Of a stretch of 64,000 bases of DNA, positions 23,677 through 32,386 are shown in pieces. This stretch comes from Fibrobacter sp. UWR4. GTDB taxonomy: Bacteria > Fibrobacterota > Fibrobacteria > Fibrobacterales > Fibrobacteraceae. The position numbers and the translations under genes were made by a program. How positions within the stretch are numbered: the stretch's first letter is position 1; every line of letters begins with the position of its first letter. The stretch is from positions 62,001-126,000 of the forward strand of contig NZ_QGDU01000005.1 in the NCBI RefSeq assembly GCF_003149045.1, given 5' to 3'. The notes below the pieces were generated by a model. It saw nothing but the letters and a program-made list of their open reading frames with translations, was not told the DNA's origin and made no database searches.

Positions 23677-24549
23677 TTAGAACATACGCCAGGTCAGGCC
23701 GAACAGTACCATGGTCTTGTACTGAGTATCGGTGTCCTGATCCAGGTCGTAAGCCATGTCGTAACCCACCTGGAGTTCGACGTACGGAGCGAGAGAGACG
23801 GTCAGGAGGTTTTCCCAACGGCCATCGATTTCTTCAACACCTTCGAAGTTCACGAAAGCCCACAGACGGCTCTTGAAGCTTACGATATCAGAGAATGCAT
23901 ACTTGAATTCAGTAACGGATTCCAGACCCGGTTCGTCCTTAATGGTTTCAACCTTCTTGGTGTCCGGATCATCAGCATAGCCGTAACCATCGGAAATGGT
24001 CATGCGGTTTGCAAAACCAATACGCTGGCTGAACATGTCATTCGGAATGTATGCAAGACCAGCAACCTGAGTTTCGTATGCAGGATCCATGAAGCTGGAG
24101 ACAGCCTTTCTTACTTCATTGCCATCTTCGTCTTCGCTGTAAGCATAGCCAGCCAACATCTGGGTTTCGAAACGGTTACCAACGTAGGGTTTCAGGACTT
24201 CGGTCATATTGAAGTCGAGCATGGATTCCCAGAACAGACGGTCGGAAGACTTGCGCTTGCCGAGACCCTTGGTCCAGGTCTGACCCAGGTCGATGTCAAT
24301 AAGGTTACGCCAGTTAGCAACCTTCCACTGGTTCTGCAGGTCAGCATCGAAAGTTACCAGCCAAGTATAGTTGGAGGTACCATCCTGCTGCCAGTTACTG
24401 AAGTTGTAGTAGTTGTACTTCACAGCGGCAACTACGTCAGCCTTCATGTTTTCGGGAAGAGCGCCTTCGAACATGCCACCTTCAGCCATAACGGGGGCTG
24501 CAAATGCGCAGGCGGCGACACAAGACATCAAGAAAGATTTCAACTTCAT
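23677..24549 (-). CDS. DUF3078-like outer-membrane beta-barrel protein
   Basis: 290 residues from ATG 24549 (AAAGGAA ribosome site). The signal peptide is MKLKSFLMSCVAACAFAAPVMA. The body has amphipathic strands with NYYNFSNWQQDGTSNYTWLVTFD, LIDIDLGQTWTKGLGKRKSSDRLFWESMLDFN and an aromatic C-terminus ending TWRMF. A C-terminal Phe is the usual outer-membrane barrel signature. The DUF3078 family is common in Bacteroidota and Fibrobacterota; its role is unknown. Confidence 0.75.
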   Translation of the reverse strand: MKLKSFLMSCVAACAFAAPVMAEGGMFEGALPENMKADVVAAVKYNYYNFSNWQQDGTSNYTWLVTFDADLQNQWKVANWRNLIDIDLGQTWTKGLGKRKSSDRLFWESMLDFNMTEVLKPYVGNRFETQMLAGYAYSEDEDGNEVRKAVSSFMDPAYETQVAGLAYIPNDMFSQRIGFANRMTISDGYGYADDPDTKKVETIKDEPGLESVTEFKYAFSDIVSFKSRLWAFVNFEGVEEIDGRWENLLTVSLAPYVELQVGYDMAYDLDQDTDTQYKTMVLFGLTWRMF

Positions 24550-24620
24550 CGTTGTTCCTTTTTGTAATGGCCCTATATCCAGGCCGTGATTTGTAAGTAA
24601 AGATAGGATAAATATTTGAC

Positions 24621-24626
24621 TATATT
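24621..24626 (+). promoter_or_regulatory. Putative -10 element, near-leaderless
   Basis: TATATT with 8 nt to ATG 24635 and no ribosome site between. Confidence 0.5.
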
Positions 24627-24634
24627 TGTAATAA

Positions 24635-25144
24635 ATGAGTTTTACCCTGCTAAAAAGGCCCCTTTTCCTAGCCCTGGTGATAAGCCTCACAGTAGCTTGC
24701 CACGCAAATGACTGGCGTTTTGGATTTGGTGCGGGAATCCGTAATACAACCCCCATCGTTCTGGTGGGCAGTTTCGGCTACAAGGACTTCACCGCAAAAG
24801 TTCAAGGTCTCGGAATCCAATTCGGGCCCAATGATTTCTGGTGCGGAGTTCGCGGAAGTTTACTGTGGACCTTCTTCAGGGACCTCCCCTTCAATTTTGA
24901 CGCAGGCATCGGGTCCGGATACGATTTCGCCAAGGCCCCGAACAAAATGCATCAGGCTTTCAACGACGCAAACAACGGTCATTACCTGTACTCATACAAT
25001 TACAAGGAAAACCTGGACATTTCCCTGGAATTGTGGACCCACATTTACGGATTTTACACACAAATTAGCGTTCCCGCCTATCAATTCCTTGACCATGACG
25101 CCCCACGCGTCCTCTGGGGTGCCGGATACATTTTCGAATTTTGA
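24635..25144 (+). CDS. Predicted secreted/outer-membrane beta protein
   Basis: 169 residues. The likely signal peptide (MSFTLLKRPLFLALVISLTVACHA) has a Cys near the cleavage region, but the preceding residues are not a clean lipobox. The remainder alternates Gly and aromatic residues (WRFGFGAGIRNTTPIVLVG; GAGYIFEF) as in small beta-barrels and ends in a Phe. Divergent from the DUF3078-like gene with an 85-nt gap, so the two could be co-regulated. Family not recognised. Confidence 0.6.
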   Translation: MSFTLLKRPLFLALVISLTVACHANDWRFGFGAGIRNTTPIVLVGSFGYKDFTAKVQGLGIQFGPNDFWCGVRGSLLWTFFRDLPFNFDAGIGSGYDFAKAPNKMHQAFNDANNGHYLYSYNYKENLDISLELWTHIYGFYTQISVPAYQFLDHDAPRVLWGAGYIFEF

Positions 25145-25192
25145 TCCAGATACAATGTTATTCTGAATTTCTTTCAGTATCATCAATATCAA

Positions 25193-25222
25193 AAAAGAGC
25201 CGCGATTTCTCGCGACTCTTTT
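25193..25222. terminator. Bidirectional terminator
   Basis: Stem AAAAGAG-CGCGA / TCGCG-CTCTTTT (one mismatch) with loop TTTC, downstream of the small beta protein and also at the end of the argG side. Confidence 0.75.
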
Positions 25223-25387
25223 CAATTGCAGACATACTCTACAAAGTTGTTTGAGGGAACCATCCCTGATGAAAAGACTAGTTCTTTTGAATCAAGGAGG
25301 GAGTCCAGAGGGCGGACAGCTCAGACAATTTATTGTCTAGAGCGCATGGTCCTCTTTAGAGGAGAACCTAGGGTTCCCTTTGCATTT
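25223..25387. other. Region downstream of argG
   Basis: 165 bases without a gene. It holds a palindrome AGACAAT / ATTGTCT near 25323-25338 and A/G-rich sequence. No RNA gene or clear promoter seen. Confidence 0.35.
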
Positions 25388-26659
25388 TTACTTCTTGGGG
25401 AGCTTGACCGGGGAACCGAAGTCCACGTTGGTCTTGTTGCCGAGGAGGAGAGCACGGGTCTTCAGCGGGAGGCCGAAGCAGCGGATGAAGCCAGTTGCAT
25501 CCTTCTGGTCGTACATTTCAACGTCGGAGAAGCCACCCAGGTTCATGTCGTAGAGGCTGAAGGGGCTCTTCATGCCGGCCGGGATGATGTTGCCCTTATA
25601 GAGCTTGAGGGTAACTTCACCGGTAACAACCTTGTTCACTTCGTCGAAGAAGGCGTCCATGCACTGACGGAGCGGGGTGAACCACTGGCCATTGTAGACG
25701 AGGTTTGCATAGGTCATAGACATCTTCTGAGCTTCGAACAAGGTTTCCTTGTCGAGGACCAGCTGCTGGAGGCATTCGTGAGCCTTGTAAAGGAGGGTGC
25801 CACCCGGAGTTTCGTAAACGCCGCGGCTCTTGAGGCCGACGAGACGGTTTTCGACAATGTCCAGGAGACCGCAAGCGTTTTCGCCACCGATCTTATTCAA
25901 GGTTTCGAGGAGTTCCACTGCGCCCATCTTCTTGCCGTTGACAGAGACCGGAGTACCCTTGTCGAAGCCGATGGTAACGTGAGCCGGCTTGTTGGGAGCC
26001 TTTTCATAGGTCACGGTATGCTTGAGCATATCGTACTGGTGTTCCTTATCCGGTTCTTCCAGGATGCCACCTTCGTGAGAGAGGTGCCACAGGTTGCCGT
26101 CTTCGGAGTAGATCTTCTTCTTGCTGATGCCGTTCAGAGGAATCTTGCGGGCGGCAGCATAGTCAATAGCATCTTCGCGGCTGTGGATGTTCCACTTCGG
26201 GTCCTTCCACGGAGCGATGATTTCGAGCTTCGGGTTGAGAGCTGCGTAGGTCAGTTCGAAACGGACCTGGTCGTTACCCTTACCGGTAGCGCCATGGGAA
26301 ACAGCGTATGCGCCTTCCTTTTCAGCGATCTTGACCTGGTACTTTGCGATAAGCGGACGAGCGAAAGAGGTACCCAGGAGGTAGGTGCTTTCGTACTTGG
26401 CACCAGCGCGGACGGTGGGCCAAACGTAGTCTTCGAGGAATTCCTTCTTGAGGTCGAGAACGTAGCACTTGGATGCGCCAGTTGCAAGAGCCTTCTGTTC
26501 GAGAGCCTTTGCATCCGGGAAATCATTCTGACCGAGGTCAGCGGCGAAAGCGATCACTTCGCAGTCGTAGTTTTCCTTGAGCCAAGGAATGATGATGGAG
26601 GTATCGAGGCCACCGCTATAAGCGAGGACGACTTTCTTCTTGGATTCTTTCTTTGCCAT
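25388..26659 (-). CDS. argG: Argininosuccinate synthase
   Basis: 423 residues. Joins citrulline and aspartate with ATP to make argininosuccinate in arginine synthesis. The PP-loop AYSGGLDTS (~residues 13-21) is the ATP-binding motif; VISHGATGKGNDQVRFE-type sequence (seen as SHGATGKGNDQVRFE) and LNKIGGENACGLLDIVENR are also clear. Length ~420 matches. Start ATG 26659 has an AAAAAAGGA ribosome site, and TATATT lies ~42 nt upstream. Stand-alone, not next to argH or argF in this window. A 486-residue antisense frame over it is a shadow. Confidence 0.96.
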   Translation of the reverse strand: MAKKESKKKVVLAYSGGLDTSIIIPWLKENYDCEVIAFAADLGQNDFPDAKALEQKALATGASKCYVLDLKKEFLEDYVWPTVRAGAKYESTYLLGTSFARPLIAKYQVKIAEKEGAYAVSHGATGKGNDQVRFELTYAALNPKLEIIAPWKDPKWNIHSREDAIDYAAARKIPLNGISKKKIYSEDGNLWHLSHEGGILEEPDKEHQYDMLKHTVTYEKAPNKPAHVTIGFDKGTPVSVNGKKMGAVELLETLNKIGGENACGLLDIVENRLVGLKSRGVYETPGGTLLYKAHECLQQLVLDKETLFEAQKMSMTYANLVYNGQWFTPLRQCMDAFFDEVNKVVTGEVTLKLYKGNIIPAGMKSPFSLYDMNLGGFSDVEMYDQKDATGFIRCFGLPLKTRALLLGNKTNVDFGSPVKLPKK

Positions 26660-26711
26660 TGTTATTGTCCTTTTTTAGACAGTTGAAATTTAGACTTCAA
26701 AAATATAGCAA

Positions 26712-27836
26712 CTATTTCTTGCCGCCGAACCATTCATTCACGTCCTGTCCCTCTTTCATAGCTGTTGGCAGGTTTTCCATTCCCTCGCCAAGAATGACGG
26801 TCCGGATTCCATTCTGATTGAACAGGTTACCAATATACTCCATACCGCTACGGCCGGCCTCGTCATGGTCCAGACATAGAACCACATTCTTGTTCTTGAA
26901 CAGCGGGAGCCAGCTTACCTTGAAAGAACGAACGCCTGGTATGCCTACGGCACTAATCTTCTGGCCAAGCATCGTCAACGTATCCACCACCCCTTCGCAC
27001 AAGTAGATCCAGCCGGGCTTCTGGTCCAGGGCAGACATATTGTACGGATAGGGTACGGTTCCCTTCAGGCATAATTCCTTTGGCTTGGTATCCTTGTCCA
27101 ACGCACGAGCCTGGAAATAGTAGGAACGACGAGCCGTGTCCAGATAAGGGAAAATGAGAGGGTGCTTGTAATAGCGCAGGTTCCCCTTTTCATTAAAGAG
27201 TCCCACATGCTGGAGAATTTCCACGCCGAATTCATCTCGCAAGCTCTTATTCAGGGCACTATAATCCGTAATGGTACGCAAAAGCATTTTATCCCATGTG
27301 GGCTTAAAAATACGGCGACGCATGAGCCAGGAAGCCGCAGGAGTCCCATCCACAGGACTTAAACGTTTCAGGAAGGACAAAATCAACTTCTTCCGGTCTT
27401 CTTCAGAAATCAATTCGTTTTCTTCGGGTTCCGGAGCAACATCTACAGAATGTTGCACCGCGACAATCTTTGAGTCCATCGGTCCTTGTACATTATGAGG
27501 AGTCACTCTACTGCTGTGAGAAACAACCGGACGTTTGGCATTTGCAGGAACCAGCACGGGATACTGCTCCATCAGCCAGTCCAAAGCTTCCGTAAAGGAA
27601 CAGTCCCTCAAAAGCTGAACCAACGAAATGACATCACCACGCACATCGTCACATACCCAGCAACGAAAACTACCATACTCTTCAGAGATGGAGACGGAGG
27701 GCGTACGATCACCATGCGAATGACGCTGCGGGAAAAAGCAGCGGCACTTTCCATGACTTACTTCGACGCCCAAGGACTGGGCTACCGCAGTAATGGAGAT
27801 AGCGGACTTAAACTGTTTCAGCTCTTCGTTGGTCAT
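26712..27836 (-). CDS. Short DnaG-type primase (CHC2 zinc finger + TOPRIM)
   Basis: 374 residues. The N-terminal CHC2-type zinc finger (KCRCFFPQRHSHGDRTPS, then SFRCWVCDD) is followed by a Pro-rich linker (~residues 90-140). A fold of the DnaG catalytic core with the TOPRIM acid motif KNVVLCLDHDEAGRSGMEYI follows. Bacterial DnaG is ~600 residues with a C-terminal helicase-binding domain, which is missing here. That makes this either a phage/plasmid-type primase or a degraded paralogue. Starts 42 bp from murB and reads the other way. No other replication genes are close by. Confidence 0.75.
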   Translation of the reverse strand: MTNEELKQFKSAISITAVAQSLGVEVSHGKCRCFFPQRHSHGDRTPSVSISEEYGSFRCWVCDDVRGDVISLVQLLRDCSFTEALDWLMEQYPVLVPANAKRPVVSHSSRVTPHNVQGPMDSKIVAVQHSVDVAPEPEENELISEEDRKKLILSFLKRLSPVDGTPAASWLMRRRIFKPTWDKMLLRTITDYSALNKSLRDEFGVEILQHVGLFNEKGNLRYYKHPLIFPYLDTARRSYYFQARALDKDTKPKELCLKGTVPYPYNMSALDQKPGWIYLCEGVVDTLTMLGQKISAVGIPGVRSFKVSWLPLFKNKNVVLCLDHDEAGRSGMEYIGNLFNQNGIRTVILGEGMENLPTAMKEGQDVNEWFGGKK

Positions 27837-27865
27837 AAGCGCAACATCAAAGATACCATCGTAAC

Positions 27866-27871
27866 TATATT
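27866..27871 (+). promoter_or_regulatory. Putative -10 element of murB, near-leaderless
   Basis: TATATT with 6 nt to ATG 27878. No ribosome site. Confidence 0.5.
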
Positions 27872-27877
27872 TTGGCT

Positions 27878-28804
27878 ATGAAAATTCTGGAAAACGAACC
27901 TATGTGCAACCACACCTCCTTCAAGGTGGGCGGTCCAGCAAGATACCTGATTAAGGCAGACTCTGTCGAAGAAATCATGAACGCCAAAAAAGAACTGGCG
28001 GACAAGAACCTGCCGTGCATGGTCGTGGGAAACGGAACAAACCTTCTCGTTTCCGACAGCGGGTTCGAAGGCATCGTCATCACCTTAGGAAAACCTTTCT
28101 CCGAAGTCATTGATCTGGGAAACGGCAAGTTCAAGGTAGGCGCAGGCATTTCCCTCGGGGCCTTTTCCCGAAAGACCATCAAGATGGGCTTCGCAGGAAT
28201 CCACAAGCTGGCGGGAATTCCAGGGACCCTAGGCGGAGCTATCTACATGAACGCCGGAGCCTATGGACAAGAAATCGGGACGAACTGCATTGAAGTGGAA
28301 TCGTTGGATATCCATGGAAACGTCAAGGTGAGAGCTGCTACCGACTGCAAATTCGGCTATCGGCACAGTCTTTTCCAGGAACTCGCTGCAAGTCCGGAAA
28401 AAACAGAAATTATTTTATCTGCAACATTCCGATTGGAGACCGCAGACATTTCAGGCAAGGACAGCTACACGCTGGAAACGGAAATGCAGGAATGCATGGC
28501 CAAGCGAAAGGCAAGCCAGCCATTGAACATGCCTAACGCAGGTTCCACCTTCAAGCGTCTGGACGTGGGCACCGCAGATATGCCACAGCAAATCGCGCCC
28601 GGTTACTACATCGAACAATCCGGACTCAAGGGATACCGCATTGGTGGAGCCGAGGTCAGCACCGTCCACGCCAATTTTATTGTGAACGCAGGCGGAGCAA
28701 CTGCCAGCGACATCAAAAAACTTAGCGAGCATGTACAAAAAACTGTAGCTGAAAAATTCGGCATTCAGCTACAGCGGGAAATCATTCTGCTAGGAAATTT
28801 CTAA
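27878..28804 (+). CDS. murB: UDP-N-acetylenolpyruvoylglucosamine reductase
   Basis: 308 residues. NADPH- and FAD-dependent step giving UDP-MurNAc for peptidoglycan. Motifs: TSFKVGGPARYLIKADSVEE (FAD), VVGNGTNLLVSDSGFEG, GIPGTLGGAIYMNAGAYGQE and MPNAGSTFKRLDV (catalytic Ser/proton donor region). Ends with AEKFGIQLQREIILLGNF, as in MurB. Start ATG 27878 was chosen over an upstream TTG because of a TATATT and ATG conservation. Confidence 0.95.
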   Translation: MKILENEPMCNHTSFKVGGPARYLIKADSVEEIMNAKKELADKNLPCMVVGNGTNLLVSDSGFEGIVITLGKPFSEVIDLGNGKFKVGAGISLGAFSRKTIKMGFAGIHKLAGIPGTLGGAIYMNAGAYGQEIGTNCIEVESLDIHGNVKVRAATDCKFGYRHSLFQELAASPEKTEIILSATFRLETADISGKDSYTLETEMQECMAKRKASQPLNMPNAGSTFKRLDVGTADMPQQIAPGYYIEQSGLKGYRIGGAEVSTVHANFIVNAGGATASDIKKLSEHVQKTVAEKFGIQLQREIILLGNF

Positions 28805-28808
28805 CCTG

Positions 28809-29285
28809 CTATTCGGCTACATCTTCGTCGGATTCTTCCGGCGTTTTTTGTTTAATGGGAAGCGGGTCAAATCGATTCAGTATTTTACAAACGATAGCAT
28901 AGACAGTACCGCCAATAAGGCCCCCCGTAAAGTCCGCAACTAAATCCATTGCATCACTATAGCGTCCCTCGACAAAACTTTGATGATACTCATCGGTACA
29001 GCCATACACCAAAGCAATCACTGCAACAATTAAAATGCGAAACCACTGACGGCTCGACCACGTTGCACGATCCCACCACAGAGCAAAACAACCCGCCAAA
29101 GTTGCATATTCGCACGTATGGGCTAGCTTATCCCAAACCTGAGGTAAGTCCTGCAAATCGTCGCCAGTCATGGAAGAAAGCTTGAAGATTACCGCCATAC
29201 AGAGAATTGCAGGAATCTTACGAAAGAAGGGGTACTTGTCAAATAGCGTTTCAAACATCTTGAGCATAAAGATAGCAAAAGACAT
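28809..29285 (-). CDS. VanZ-like membrane protein
   Basis: 158 residues if ATG 29285 is used; ATG 29267 and 29258 are alternatives. Four membrane helices (IPAILCMAVIFKLSSM, LAGCFALWW, ILIVAVIALVYGCTDEYHQ, GGLIGGTVYAIVCKIL). The VanZ-family signature TDEYHQSFVEGRYSDAMDLVADFTGG is intact. VanZ gives low-level teicoplanin resistance in enterococci, but most chromosomal homologues have no known role. It ends 4 nt from the murB stop (convergent) and starts only 18 nt from the next gene (divergent). Confidence 0.85.
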   Translation of the reverse strand: MSFAIFMLKMFETLFDKYPFFRKIPAILCMAVIFKLSSMTGDDLQDLPQVWDKLAHTCEYATLAGCFALWWDRATWSSRQWFRILIVAVIALVYGCTDEYHQSFVEGRYSDAMDLVADFTGGLIGGTVYAIVCKILNRFDPLPIKQKTPEESDEDVAE

Positions 29286-29303
29286 CTTTCTATATTTTAG
29301 CCC
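29286..29303. promoter_or_regulatory. 18-nt divergent promoter region
   Basis: Only 18 nt separate divergent ATGs. TATATT (29291-29296) lies 7 nt from the rightward ATG at 29304. TAAAAT on the other strand lies 8 nt from the leftward ATG at 29285. The two -10 elements overlap, and each -35 region would lie inside the opposite gene. Confidence 0.5.
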
Positions 29304-30497
29304 ATGAAAGCAATTATCCTGAAAGCAACCCGTGAAAAGTCCGCACTGCGTTTCCACCCCTGGATTTTCAGTGGCGCCATCGACGAAGTTACCGGCGACC
29401 CTCAGCTGGGTGACGTTGTAGAAGTATACAGCTACCATAGCGATTTCCTGGGCCTTGCAGCCTATTCCCCCAAATCCCAGATCCGAGGACGTTTCTGGAC
29501 TTTCGGAGAAAAAGCAAACATTGACCGAGACTTCTTTAGCGACATTCTAGACCGTGCCATCGCCGCACGCAAGAGCCGCGGTTTCGACATTGCCGATAAG
29601 GAAAGTGCATTCCGCCTGATCAATGCGGAAAATGACGGCATTCCGGGCTGCATCATTGATAAGTACGCAGACATCTACTCCGTGGAAATTCTTGCAGCAG
29701 GCGCAGAAGTCAATCGCAAGATCATTTACGAACTGCTGGCCGAGAAGACCGGCTGTCGTGGCATCTACGAGCGTTGCGATTCCGACGTCCGCAAAAAGGA
29801 AGGACTTCCTATCCGTACAGGCTGCGTCTACGGGGAAGTTCCTGACGAGCCCGTCATTATCAATGAAAATGGAATTCTCTTCCCTATCGATGTGAAGAAT
29901 GGTCACAAGACCGGGTATTATCTGGACCAGCGTGACGCCCGCCGTCGCGTAGGTGAGCTTGCCAAAGGCAAGAAGGTTCTGAACTGTTTCTGCTATACTG
30001 GAGGCTTCGGTCTATACGCCCTTCGCGGAGGTTGCGAAAAGGTTTATCAGGTAGATGTATCCAAGGACGCTCTTAAGCTGGCCAAGGAAGGCATCATGCG
30101 TAACAAGCTTTCCACCGCACACGCCACCCATGTGGAAGCGGACGTATTCCAGTACCTGCGCAAGTGCCGTGACAAGGCAGAAACGTTTGACTTCATTGTG
30201 TTGGACCCACCCAAGTTTGTAGACTCCAAGGACAACTTGCAGAAAGGTTGCCGCGGATACAAGGACATTAACCTGTTGGCTATGAAACTTCTGGCAGAAG
30301 GCGGAATGCTCGCAACCTTTAGTTGCTCCGGCCTTATGGAAATGGATCTATTCCAGAAGATTATCGCCGATGCTGCAGCGGACGCACACAAGCGCGTGCA
30401 GATCATCGAACGATTCGGACAGCCCGCAGACCATCCGGTTAACACAGCTTTCCCCGAAGGCCAATACCTCAAGGGATTGCTGGTACAAGTAATCTAG
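29304..30497 (+). CDS. RlmI/RlmK-like class I rRNA methyltransferase
   Basis: 397 residues. An N-terminal PUA domain (KATREKSALRFHPWIFSGAI, GDVVEVYSYHSDFLGLAAYS) leads to an EEHUD-like segment and a Rossmann SAM domain with GKKVLNCFCYTGGFGLYAL and FIVLDPPKFVDSKDNL. E. coli RlmI methylates C1962 of 23S rRNA to 5-methylcytosine. The DPPKF motif and length fit this family, but related enzymes have other targets. No ribosome site before the ATG; TATATT lies 7 nt before it. Confidence 0.88.
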   Translation: MKAIILKATREKSALRFHPWIFSGAIDEVTGDPQLGDVVEVYSYHSDFLGLAAYSPKSQIRGRFWTFGEKANIDRDFFSDILDRAIAARKSRGFDIADKESAFRLINAENDGIPGCIIDKYADIYSVEILAAGAEVNRKIIYELLAEKTGCRGIYERCDSDVRKKEGLPIRTGCVYGEVPDEPVIINENGILFPIDVKNGHKTGYYLDQRDARRRVGELAKGKKVLNCFCYTGGFGLYALRGGCEKVYQVDVSKDALKLAKEGIMRNKLSTAHATHVEADVFQYLRKCRDKAETFDFIVLDPPKFVDSKDNLQKGCRGYKDINLLAMKLLAEGGMLATFSCSGLMEMDLFQKIIADAAADAHKRVQIIERFGQPADHPVNTAFPEGQYLKGLLVQVI

Positions 30498-30667
30498 AGA
30501 TCGCTAGAGTCTTCAACAAGGTCGTCAGAGTCGTCTACTGCACCGTCAGAACAGTGGGTAGTGACCTGATCCACATCGCAATCATCTTCCGCATTGGAAG
30601 ATCCGCTACAGCCAACCAAGCAGAGAACTGCAATTACAAGAGAAAAACCGAGAAATTTACGAATCAT
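30494..30667 (-). CDS. Small acidic lipoprotein
   Basis: 57 residues from ATG 30667. The signal MIRKFLGFSLVIAVLCLVGC has a lipobox LVGC at residue 20, then a ~37-residue Asp/Ser-rich tail (DDCDVDQVTTHCSDGAVDDSDDLVEDSSDL). The start sits behind GAGG. Its last 4 nt overlap the convergent methyltransferase stop. Function unknown; coding status is supported mainly by the clean lipoprotein signal. Confidence 0.6.
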   Translation of the reverse strand: MIRKFLGFSLVIAVLCLVGCSGSSNAEDDCDVDQVTTHCSDGAVDDSDDLVEDSSDL

Positions 30668-30700
30668 TTCGAGCCTCATTTTTTTTAAGGATAACAAATT

Positions 30701-30735
30701 AAGGAACGCCCGTCAATGACGGGCGTTCCTTTTAA
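30701..30735. terminator. Terminator, perfect 14-bp stem
   Basis: AAGGAACGCCCGTC / GACGGGCGTTCCTT with loop AAT and flanking A/T runs. It closes hup transcription and lies just upstream of the small lipoprotein. Confidence 0.9.
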
Positions 30736-30786
30736 AAGCTCTAAGCAACAGCCTTACCAAGCAAGCTTGGTGTGACATTCGCTTTA

Positions 30787-31140
30787 TTACTTCTTCTTAG
30801 CAGCCTTCTTAGCGGGCTTTGCAGCAGCCTTCGGAGCAGCCTTCTTAGCAGCAGCCTTCGGAGCAACAGAGGACTTCAGAGCAGCGCCAGCCTTGAAGCC
30901 AACGGTCTTGGAAGCCTTGATCTTGATCTTTTCGCCGGTCAGAGGATTGCGGCCTTCACGAGCAGCGCGTTCCTTAACAGCGAAGGTACCGAAACCGATG
31001 AGCTGAACGTTGCCGTCCTTCTTAACACCAGCAGCGATTGCATCGAGCACAGCGTCGAGAGCGCGGCCAGCAGCAGCCTTGGATTCAATGCCAGCTTCCT
31101 TGTTGGCGAGGATTGCGTCGATGAGTTCTTGCTTGTTCAT
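30787..31140 (-). CDS. hup: HU-family DNA-binding protein with Lys/Ala-rich tail
   Basis: 117 residues. The first ~90 are canonical HU/IHF: MNKQELIDAILANKEAGIES, VQLIGFGTFAVKERAAREGRNPLTGEKI and SKTVGFKAGAALK. The tail is ~25 residues of AAPKAAAKPAKKAAKKK, a histone-H1-like basic extension also seen in some other bacterial HU proteins. It bends and compacts DNA. Start is ATG 31140, with GGAGTTAAT a few nt before it. Confidence 0.95.
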   Translation of the reverse strand: MNKQELIDAILANKEAGIESKAAAGRALDAVLDAIAAGVKKDGNVQLIGFGTFAVKERAAREGRNPLTGEKIKIKASKTVGFKAGAALKSSVAPKAAAKKAAPKAAAKPAKKAAKKK

Positions 31141-31250
31141 TATTAACTCCTTGAGTTTTTGAGTTGGTTAAAATTCAATGGCAATATTATACCTTTTTTT
31201 TGCGCAAGAAGTAGAAACTTTCACAAAAATTTGCAAAAATCCTAATAAAA
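31141..31250. other. Region between HU and AI-2E-type transporter gene
   Basis: Short AT-rich intergenic. HU leader on the minus strand; no strong terminator found for the transporter operon. Confidence 0.3.
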
Positions 31251-32384
31251 TCAAGCCTTAGAGCCGTCCTCCACCGCTGGAACGGCTTTATTATCGGCTT
31301 TCTGCTGGATTTTTTTGATATAAACCAGACAAATGCAAGTAAAGGGAATTGCCACAATAAGGCCAAGGAAACCCAGTAGTTTACCCCAAACAGAAAGGGA
31401 TAACAGGATTCCTACAGGAGGCAAATCCATTGAAGAGCCCACTATTTTCGGTACCAGGAAGAAGTCCTGTATTACTTGCACAATCAAATAAACTAGCAAG
31501 ACAATAATCGCAACTTCCCAAAAAGGCATACCTGATTCAAGGGCATAGACCACAGCAAGAAGCAGTGCCACAGGAATCGATGCCAGCTGGAAATAAGGAA
31601 TCATATTCATGGCACCCGATACAAGTCCAAACGCAACGCCCATAGGCAATCCTATGATAGCAAAGCCAATCGCGTACAAAATGCCAACGCTCATTGCAAC
31701 CAAGGACTGCGCACGGAAATAGTTACCCATGAACTTATCCACTTCCTTGCCAAATTCAGAAACCCTCCCCTTAAACCTTTTGGGGAAGAGTTCGCGGGCG
31801 CCATTGCGCAACTTGGGCATATCCAGCATGATGAACACCAAGTACATGAAAATCAAGGAAGCACCTGAAATCCAGACAATCACTTGTCCGCCTTTGGAAA
31901 TCATGCCCCAGGCACCCGGCAAAACTTTACCAGCCAACGACTGGGACGATTGCCAAACATCCAGTTCCTTCAATGTTGTAGAAATATTCTTCCAGGAAAC
32001 ATCATTCTTAAGGGAATTCCATAATTCATCCGGAATGAATTCCGACAGACGGTTGGCCCAACTTGAATCGTTAAATATTCTTGAGACCAGCACACCCAAA
32101 TGCTGAATTTCCCCGACAATTTTCGGCACGATAAACCAAAGCAATCCGCCAACAATGCTCAATGTACAAAGTAAAACAATGACAACCGCAATAATGCGGT
32201 GTTTCACCTTAACCTGTAATTTACAAACCAGGGGATCAAGAATATAGGCCAGTAAAAAAGCAGCAAAGAAAGGGAATAGGACTTCTTTGAGGTAATTCAA
32301 CAGCCACAGGAGTGCAACAGCACCAAGAACAACGCCCAATAGGCGCATAATTTTATCAATGGTCCATATTCTGCTTACTTGCAT
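31251..32384 (-). CDS. AI-2E/PerM-family membrane transporter
   Basis: 377 residues from ATG 32384. About 8 membrane helices in the AI-2E arrangement: N-terminal FPFFAAFLLAYILDPLVCKL, a long periplasmic-like region with the WKNISTTLKELD segment, then a C-terminal helix bundle. Conserved family turns are ISGASLIFMYLVFIMLDMPK and FGLVSGAMNMIPYF. Family members export signals or transport small solutes; several are Na+/H+ exchangers. The preceding gene ends 2 nt before its start region, so it is the last gene of a four-gene operon. Confidence 0.88.
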   Translation of the reverse strand: MQVSRIWTIDKIMRLLGVVLGAVALLWLLNYLKEVLFPFFAAFLLAYILDPLVCKLQVKVKHRIIAVVIVLLCTLSIVGGLLWFIVPKIVGEIQHLGVLVSRIFNDSSWANRLSEFIPDELWNSLKNDVSWKNISTTLKELDVWQSSQSLAGKVLPGAWGMISKGGQVIVWISGASLIFMYLVFIMLDMPKLRNGARELFPKRFKGRVSEFGKEVDKFMGNYFRAQSLVAMSVGILYAIGFAIIGLPMGVAFGLVSGAMNMIPYFQLASIPVALLLAVVYALESGMPFWEVAIIVLLVYLIVQVIQDFFLVPKIVGSSMDLPPVGILLSLSVWGKLLGFLGLIVAIPFTCICLVYIKKIQQKADNKAVPAVEDGSKA

Positions 32385-32386
32385 CT

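Noticed and set aside
25223-25387. Riboswitch or small RNA downstream of argG
   Set aside because: Only a short palindrome; no known riboswitch core and the region is downstream, not upstream, of the gene.
25226-26686. 486-residue open frame opposite argG
   Set aside because: Antisense shadow of argG, whose motifs and start are unambiguous.
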